Positions 7,017 to 12,504 of a DNA stretch of 12,504 bases are shown here, piece after piece. The notes beneath the pieces were generated by a model that was not told the origin of the DNA, made no database searches, and was given only the letters and a program-made list of their open reading frames with translations. Origin of the DNA: Desulfobulbaceae bacterium UBA5628 (GTDB lineage: Bacteria; Desulfobacterota; Desulfobulbia; Desulfobulbales; Desulfurivibrionaceae); contig DIKC01000149.1 of NCBI GenBank assembly GCA_002421565.1, positions 1 to 12,504 of the forward strand, read 5' to 3'. Position 1 is the first letter of the stretch, and each line of letters starts with the position of its first letter. The translations under genes were made by a program, and so were the position numbers.

Positions 7017-7235
7017 CTTCACCACCTCGTTGTTTGATAGTCATCCGGCAGGCATTTTGCTCACCCGCCGCCCGGCCCTAAGAAGCTACTTCAATTGGTC
7101 ATATCACAAAGACCCCATTCCGGTAAACGGCTTTTCTCTCGTTGGCGCTTTCGCGCCTTAATCTTGTCATTCCGGCCTGGTTGGGATATAACGTCCTTCG
7201 TTGGATAATTTTATCCCCAAGGGAGATCGCAAGTC
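7017..7235. other. Divergent intergenic region between Rho_N gene and pilC
   Basis: These 219 bases separate divergent genes. Seen here are the pilC promoter (7164-7192), a dyad just after its start site (GGATAA-TT-TTATCC, 7203-7216), and a small hairpin GGCGC-TTTC-GCGCC (7144-7157) that on the minus strand would have a GAAA tetraloop. On the minus strand a weak promoter pair TTTACC and TATGAC, 18 bases apart, lies around 7105-7134. No coding region is evident. Confidence 0.55.
7164..7192 (+). promoter_or_regulatory. Promoter of the pilC-like gene (sigma-70 type)
   Basis: TTGTCA (7164-7169, 5 of 6) and TATAAC (7187-7192, 5 of 6) are separated by exactly 17 bases. The expected transcript start is near 7199, about 36 bases before the pilC ATG. 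An inverted repeat at 7203-7216 lies right after the start and could be an operator or a 5' hairpin. Confidence 0.55.
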
Positions 7236-8444
7236 ATGCCCATTTATATCTGGAAAGGGGTCAACAACAAGGGTGAGAAGCGCAAGGGCAAGCTGGAGGC
7301 GGCCAACGAGGAGATGGCCGCCAATCAGCTTAAGCGGATGCGGATCACCCCGGAAACGATCAAGGAAGCGCCCAAGGATATTCTGGCCGGGATCGAATTT
7401 CTCAAGCCCAAGGTCACCGGCAAGGACGTGGTGATCTTCACCCGCCAGCTTTCCACCATGATCGACGCCGGCCTGCCCCTGGTCCAGAGCCTGCAAATCC
7501 TCAGCGAACAACAGGAGAATCCCACCTTCAAGACAGTCCTGCGCACCATCCGTTCCGATGTCGAAACCGGCTCTACCTTTGCCGATGCCATGAAAAAGCA
7601 CCAGGAAATTTTCGACAACCTCTACTGCAACATGGTCGATGCCGGAGAAATCGGCGGTATCCTCGACACCATCCTCAACCGCCTGGCCGCCTTCATGGAA
7701 AAAAGCATGGCCCTCAAGAAGAAGGTCAAGGGGGCGATGACCTACCCGGTGATCTGTGTCTGCATATCCTTTGTCGTCCTCACCGTCATGCTCATCTTCG
7801 TGGTCCCGGTCTTTGAAAAGATGTTCGCCGACTTCGGCTCCGCCCTGCCGGCCCCCACCCAGATGGTGGTGGATATGAGCGCCTTTGCCCAGAGCAATTT
7901 CCATTTCATTTTCGGGGCGATTTTCGGCCTGGTTTATGCGGTTAAAAGAATCTACAAGACCGAGCGGGGCCGGGAAAAAATCGACGAGCTGATGCTCCAT
8001 CTGCCGATCATCGGCACCCTGGTGCGGCGGGTGGCGGTGGCCAAGTTTTCCCGGACCCTCGGCACCATGCTCCAGAGCGGGGTGCCGATTCTGGAATCGC
8101 TCAACGTGGTGGCCCGCACCGCCGGCAACAAGGTGATTGAAAAGGCGGTGTTCAAAATTACCGACAGCATCAGCGAGGGCCGCGCCATTGCCGAACCCCT
8201 GGCCGAAACCGGGGTCTTTCCGGGGATGGTGGTGCAGATGATCAATGTCGGCGAGTCCACCGGCGCCCTGGACACCATGCTGGTCAAGATCGCCGACTTT
8301 TACGACGAGGAAGTGGACCAGGCGGTGGAAAATCTTACCGCCGCCATCGAGCCGCTGATGATGGTCTTTCTCGGCGGCATGATCGGCGGCCTGGTAGTAG
8401 CCATGTATCTGCCGATCTTCAGCATGGCTTCGGCAATCGGCTAG
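7236..8444 (+). CDS. pilC: Type IV pilus inner-membrane platform protein (PilC/GspF family)
   Basis: A 402-residue member of the T2SSF family, full length. It sits in the inner membrane and links the pilus assembly and retraction ATPases to the growing pilin fibre. Two T2SSF domains are visible: about 65-190, with FTRQLSTMIDAGLPLVQSLQIL and the family's EIGGILDTIL block, and about 268-392, with FSRTLGTMLQSGVPILESLNVV and GESTGALDTML. Hydrophobic segments lie near 170-193, 222-238 and 374-397. The N-terminus (YIWKGVNNKGEKRKGKLEA) matches PilC rather than GspF. The ribosome-binding site is AGGGAG, about 10 bases upstream. No pilB, pilT or pilin gene is in the window, so it is detached from the usual pilBTC order here. 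A type II secretion GspF role is less likely but not excluded. Confidence 0.92.
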   Translation: MPIYIWKGVNNKGEKRKGKLEAANEEMAANQLKRMRITPETIKEAPKDILAGIEFLKPKVTGKDVVIFTRQLSTMIDAGLPLVQSLQILSEQQENPTFKTVLRTIRSDVETGSTFADAMKKHQEIFDNLYCNMVDAGEIGGILDTILNRLAAFMEKSMALKKKVKGAMTYPVICVCISFVVLTVMLIFVVPVFEKMFADFGSALPAPTQMVVDMSAFAQSNFHFIFGAIFGLVYAVKRIYKTERGREKIDELMLHLPIIGTLVRRVAVAKFSRTLGTMLQSGVPILESLNVVARTAGNKVIEKAVFKITDSISEGRAIAEPLAETGVFPGMVVQMINVGESTGALDTMLVKIADFYDEEVDQAVENLTAAIEPLMMVFLGGMIGGLVVAMYLPIFSMASAIG

Positions 8445-8453
8445 TGGGCTTAG

Positions 8454-9806
<1,353 letters not shown>

Positions 9807-9879
9807 CAAAAGCAAGTAATTTTGCTCCTTTAGGGGCGGATTTAAGACCCAGTCAGACCAGCCAGGAGAACCCGGCCCC

Positions 9880-10167
9880 ATGACCCTGACCAAAGCGGAT
9901 TTGATTCAAAAGGTGTATGAGCAGCACGAGCTGACCAAGTCCCAGGCCGCTGAAACAGTGGAGTTGTTTCTCGATCTTGCCAAGAAAAGCCTGCAAGAGG
10001 GCGACGGCCTGCTGATCAGCGGTTTCGGCAAATTCAATGTCAAGCAGAAGCAGGCCCGGCGCGGCCGCAACCCCCAGACCGGAGAGGAAATGATCCTCGC
10101 CCCCCGCAAGGTGGTGACCTTCAAACCCTCTGGCCAGTTGCGCAAGCTGGTAAACGGCAAGGAATAA
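9880..10167 (+). CDS. ihfA: HU/IHF family DNA-binding protein, IHF-alpha-like
   Basis: A 95-residue histone-like DNA-bending protein. The N-terminal helices begin MTLTKADLIQKVYEQHELTKSQAAETVELFL, like IHF-alpha. The core strand is LISGFGKFNVKQKQAR, and the beta arm holds GRNPQTGEEM with the Asn-Pro that intercalates DNA in HU and IHF, ending ILAPRKVVTFKPSGQLRKLV. The RxGRNPxTGE and VVTFxP patterns favour IHF-alpha over HU, but paralogues are hard to separate and no ihfB is present here. It acts in the nucleoid, shaping promoters and recombination sites. AGGAG lies 11 bases before the ATG. It is 9 bases upstream of lpxD, so it may be co-transcribed with the lipid A genes, an unusual neighbour for that cluster. 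Confidence 0.88.
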   Translation: MTLTKADLIQKVYEQHELTKSQAAETVELFLDLAKKSLQEGDGLLISGFGKFNVKQKQARRGRNPQTGEEMILAPRKVVTFKPSGQLRKLVNGKE

Positions 10168-10176
10168 AAACCAGCG

Positions 10177-11208
10177 GTGAAAACGGCAACAGTGGCGGAA
10201 CTGGCGGCCCTGGTGGGCGGGGAGACGGCCGGGGCGGGGGAAGTGGCGGTGACCGGCCTGGCTGACCTTGCCGGGGCCGGCGCACAGGAAATTTCCTTTC
10301 TGGTCGATCCCAGGCGGGCGGCGGAACTGGCGGGCAGCCGGGCCGCTGCCTTTATCGTCCCTGCCAAGTTGCCGACGGTCGCGGAAAACCGGCCCCTGAT
10401 CCGGGTGGCTGATCCCTATCTGGCCGTTGCTAAAATCCATAATTTTTTCCTGACACAACCTTTTGCCGCCGCCGGGGCGCATCCCAGCGCGGTGATCGGC
10501 GCGGATTGCGTGATTCCGGCCGAGGTCAGCATCGGCCCGCTGGCGGTGCTGGGTAATGGGGTACGGCTGGGCGAACGGGTCAGCATCGGGGCGGGAACGG
10601 TAATCGGCAATGGGGTGGAAATCGGGGCGGACACCCTCATTTATCCCAATGTCACCATTTACGACCAGAGCGTGATCGGTTGCCGAGTGACCATCCACAG
10701 CGGCAGCGTGATCGGCAGCGACGGTTTCGGTTACGCCTTTGACCCCGTGGCCGGCCGCCATCTCAAACGGCCCCATGTGGGCCGGGTGCGGATCGATGAC
10801 GAGGTGGAAATCGGGGCCAACTGCTGCATCGACCGGGGTACTTTTGGGGAAACCGTGATCCGGGCCGGAGCCAAGCTCGATAATCTGGTCCAGCTCGGCC
10901 ATAACGTGGAGATCGGCGAAAACGCCCTCCTGGTGGCCCAGGCCGGGATTGCCGGCAGCACCAGAATCGGCCGTTCGGCGGTCCTCGGCGGCCAGGTGGG
11001 AGTTTCCGGGCATCTCAAGATCGGCGACCGGGTGATGATCGCAGCCAAGTCCGGGGTCCATAATAACCAGGAGGATGGTGCGGTGGTGGCAGGGATTCCC
11101 GCCATCCCCCACCGGCAATGGCTGCGGGTCAGCGCCGCGATCGCCAGGCTGCCGGAAATGGTCAAGGAGTTACGGTCAGTTAAGAAGAGGAGCGGAGAAA
11201 ATGAGTGA
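10177..11208 (+). CDS. lpxD: UDP-3-O-(3-hydroxyacyl)glucosamine N-acyltransferase
   Basis: Third step of lipid A synthesis: transfers a 3-hydroxyacyl chain from ACP to the 2-amino group of UDP-3-O-acyl-glucosamine, at the cytosolic face. The 343 residues match the family. An N-terminal uridine-binding domain (1-98, ending near VAKIHNFF) precedes a left-handed beta-helix of hexapeptide repeats (about 100-290). Catalytic H242 lies in [22 protein letters not shown], and SDGFGYAF (181-188) and [14 protein letters not shown] (213-225) are typical. The C-terminal helix (about 315-340) helps bind ACP. The start is a GTG at 10177, with AAGGAA about 12 bases upstream inside the end of the IHF-like gene. 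Its stop overlaps the fabZ start by 8 bases, so the two are translationally coupled. Confidence 0.96.
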   Translation: MKTATVAELAALVGGETAGAGEVAVTGLADLAGAGAQEISFLVDPRRAAELAGSRAAAFIVPAKLPTVAENRPLIRVADPYLAVAKIHNFFLTQPFAAAGAHPSAVIGADCVIPAEVSIGPLAVLGNGVRLGERVSIGAGTVIGNGVEIGADTLIYPNVTIYDQSVIGCRVTIHSGSVIGSDGFGYAFDPVAGRHLKRPHVGRVRIDDEVEIGANCCIDRGTFGETVIRAGAKLDNLVQLGHNVEIGENALLVAQAGIAGSTRIGRSAVLGGQVGVSGHLKIGDRVMIAAKSGVHNNQEDGAVVAGIPAIPHRQWLRVSAAIARLPEMVKELRSVKKRSGENE

Positions 11209-11647
11209 AGATCTCGGTCGGCTGGATATTAAGCAAATCCTGGATTTGCTACCCCATCGCTACCCCTTCATTATGGTGGATCGGATTCTGGCGGTAAGCG
11301 TGGGTGAGCGGATCACCGGCCTTAAAAACGTGACCATCAACGAGAATTTTTTCCAGGGCCATTTCCCGGCCGAGCCGGTGATGCCGGGGGTGTTGATCCT
11401 GGAGGGGATGGCCCAGACCGGGGCCTTGCTCGCCTTTCTCACCGCCGGGGAAGAGATCGCCGGCAAACTGGTCTATTTTGCCGGGATGAACGAGGTCAAG
11501 TTCCGCCGCAAGGTCGGCCCCGGCGATCAGTTGCTCTATGAACTGGCGGTCAAAAAGCGCAAGAACCGTTTCTGGATCATGGAGGGCCGCGCCCTGGTGG
11601 ACGGCCAGATGGCGGCGGAAGCGGAACTGATGGCCACCTTCGGCTGA
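11201..11647 (+). CDS. fabZ: 3-hydroxyacyl-ACP dehydratase FabZ
   Basis: Dehydrates 3-hydroxyacyl-ACP to trans-2-enoyl-ACP in fatty acid elongation, and so competes with LpxA and LpxD for the same 3-hydroxyacyl-ACP pool. The 148-residue hot-dog fold protein carries [13 protein letters not shown] (16-28), catalytic H54 in [14 protein letters not shown] and E68 in [11 protein letters not shown]. Residue lengths are typical. The start at 11201 is within the end of lpxD and follows a purine-rich ribosome-binding region (GAGGAG 11187-11192, then GGAG 11194-11197). An in-frame start at 11075 would reach far into lpxD and is rejected. Position between lpxD and lpxA is the common arrangement in Gram-negative bacteria. 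Confidence 0.97.
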   Translation: MSEDLGRLDIKQILDLLPHRYPFIMVDRILAVSVGERITGLKNVTINENFFQGHFPAEPVMPGVLILEGMAQTGALLAFLTAGEEIAGKLVYFAGMNEVKFRRKVGPGDQLLYELAVKKRKNRFWIMEGRALVDGQMAAEAELMATFG

Positions 11648-11660
11648 AACGTCCGGCAAT

Positions 11661-11686
11661 TTAACAATCAACATTTGAGTTGTTAA
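11661..11686 (+). other. A/T-rich hairpin covering the lpxA translation start
   Basis: TTAACAATCAA (11661-11671) pairs with TTGA (11675-11678) and TTGTTAA (11680-11686), leaving a CAT loop and one bulged G (11679). The stem includes the weak ribosome-binding TTGAG and the A of the lpxA ATG. In mRNA it would hide the start. The same bases read as DNA form a TTAACAA...TTGTTAA dyad. Confidence 0.5.
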
Positions 11687-12486
11687 TGAATATTCATCCT
11701 ACCGCGATTATTGATCCCGGGGCTGTTCTGCATGATAGCGTCAGCGTCGGGCCTTACACTATTATCGGGCCGCGGGTGAGCATCGGAGCGGGCAGCGAAA
11801 TCGCCAGCCATTGCGTGATTACCGGCCCCACCAAAATCGGCGAGCATAACCGGATCGGGCCGTTCGCCACCATCGGAGCGCCGCCCCAGGACTTGAAATA
11901 CCAGGGCGAACCCACCCAGTTGACCATCGGCGATCACAACGTGATCCGGGAATACGTTTCCATCCATCGCGGCACCGCCGCCGGCCTGGGTTACAGCACC
12001 ATCGGCGACCGCAACCTGCTCATGGCCTATGTCCACATCGCCCATGACTGCGTGGTGGGCAATCAAGTGATCATGGCCAACGCCGCCACCCTGGCCGGCC
12101 ATGTCAGAATCGAAGACCGGGCGATCATCGGCGGCCTCACCGCGGTCCAGCAGTTCACCCGGATCGGGGCCTTTACCTATATCGGCGGGATGTCCGGGGT
12201 GAGCAAGGATGTGCCGCCCTACGTGGTCATGGCCGGGATTCGCGGCCAGATGCGGATCAGCGGCATCAACCGGGTCGGTCTCAAGCGGGCCGGCTTCAGC
12301 CCGGCGACGATCAAGAAACTGGTGGCCGCCTTCCGCACCATTTTCCGCACCCCCGACCTGCTCTTGCAGGAAGCCCTGGAACAGGCCCGCCGCGAAGGAG
12401 GCGACTGCCCGGAAGTGCTCCACATGGTCGATTTCTTCAAGGGCTCCAAGCAGGGCGTGGTCCGCCTGGTGGACGAAGAAGAGTGA
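11686..12486 (+). CDS. lpxA: Acyl-ACP:UDP-N-acetylglucosamine O-acyltransferase
   Basis: First step of lipid A synthesis: moves a 3-hydroxyacyl chain from ACP to the 3-OH of UDP-GlcNAc; cytosolic trimer. The 266 residues contain a left-handed beta-helix (1-185) of hexapeptide repeats beginning NIHPTAIIDPGA, then a helical C-terminus. Landmarks are QDLKYQGEPT (68-77), IREYVSIHRGT, catalytic H120 with H117 in HIAHDC, ATLAGHV (H139) and DVPPYV. G168 aligns with E. coli G173, the ruler residue that permits a long (C14-type) hydroxyacyl chain. The ATG at 11686 is preferred; an upstream TTG at 11680 adds only two residues. The ribosome-binding site is weak (TTGAG) and lies in a hairpin. It follows fabZ after 38 bases. 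Confidence 0.96.
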   Translation: MNIHPTAIIDPGAVLHDSVSVGPYTIIGPRVSIGAGSEIASHCVITGPTKIGEHNRIGPFATIGAPPQDLKYQGEPTQLTIGDHNVIREYVSIHRGTAAGLGYSTIGDRNLLMAYVHIAHDCVVGNQVIMANAATLAGHVRIEDRAIIGGLTAVQQFTRIGAFTYIGGMSGVSKDVPPYVVMAGIRGQMRISGINRVGLKRAGFSPATIKKLVAAFRTIFRTPDLLLQEALEQARREGGDCPEVLHMVDFFKGSKQGVVRLVDEEE

Positions 12487-12504
12487 ATACTCCACCGCCT
12501 GAAG
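12483..12504 (+). CDS. Possible start of next gene, partial
   Basis: A GTG at 12483-12485 overlaps the lpxA stop in a GTGA arrangement and stays open to the window end, reading MNTPPPE. A purine-rich GAAGAAGA precedes it. Overlap coupling is common in this cluster, and lpxI, lpxB or an oxidoreductase often follows lpxA, but seven codons cannot identify it. Confidence 0.3.

Noticed and set aside
9811..9826. Terminator after eno from AGCAA and TTGCT
   Set aside because: Only a 5-bp A/T-rich stem and no T-tract follows.
9853..11118. 421-codon minus-strand open frame opposite the IHF-like gene and lpxD
   Set aside because: It covers two well-identified genes and its composition (His, Asp, Gly, Pro rich) is typical of an antisense shadow of hexapeptide repeats.
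11683..12495. 270-codon minus-strand open frame opposite lpxA
   Set aside because: Antisense shadow of a certain lpxA gene.

Overview
The window is a dense, GC-rich (roughly 60% by eye) stretch of chromosome from a Gram-negative bacterium. lpxD, fabZ and lpxA show a lipid A outer membrane. A CheX phosphatase, a type IV pilus PilC-type platform protein, a DUF1015 protein, an orphan membrane polyferredoxin and a TIGR01777 epimerase fit an anaerobic or sulfur-metabolising member of Desulfobacterota (old Deltaproteobacteria, for example a Desulfobulbales relative). That placement is an inference from gene content, not a proven assignment. I see no insertion sequence, phage gene, tRNA, rRNA or CRISPR array, and no broken genes. 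No gap between genes exceeds about 220 bases.

Left part (1-3433): the first 15 codons of a queD-like gene run leftward off the window. Divergent from it, a DUF1015 gene and a NapH-type 4Fe-4S membrane protein overlap by 14 bases. A promoter-like site then precedes a short PII-like protein and a five-helix membrane protein of unknown family. These two genes are the best candidate here for an undescribed functional pair.

Middle part (3438-7016): leuB and a stand-alone cyclic-nucleotide-binding protein lie on the minus strand. The latter is divergent from cheX across a 100-base region that carries a good promoter and a small dyad. cheX converges on a minus-strand pair: a small Rho_N-domain basic protein, followed 13 bases later by a TIGR01777 epimerase.

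Right part (7236-12504): a pilC-like gene with a strong promoter, a perfect 24-base palindrome, then eno, an IHF-alpha/HU gene, lpxD, fabZ, lpxA and probably the start of another gene. The lpxD-fabZ-lpxA order is the usual early lipid A plus fatty-acid dehydratase cluster: FabZ works on hydroxyacyl-ACPs, while LpxA and LpxD consume 3-hydroxyacyl-ACPs. The ruler glycine in LpxA is kept, which suggests a long (about C14) hydroxyacyl chain.

Most of the window is housekeeping. The points worth a second look are the PII-like plus membrane-protein pair, the Rho_N mini-protein, an attenuator-like leader before the DUF1015 gene, a hairpin covering the lpxA start, the inverted repeat and short ORF before leuB, and the palindrome before eno.
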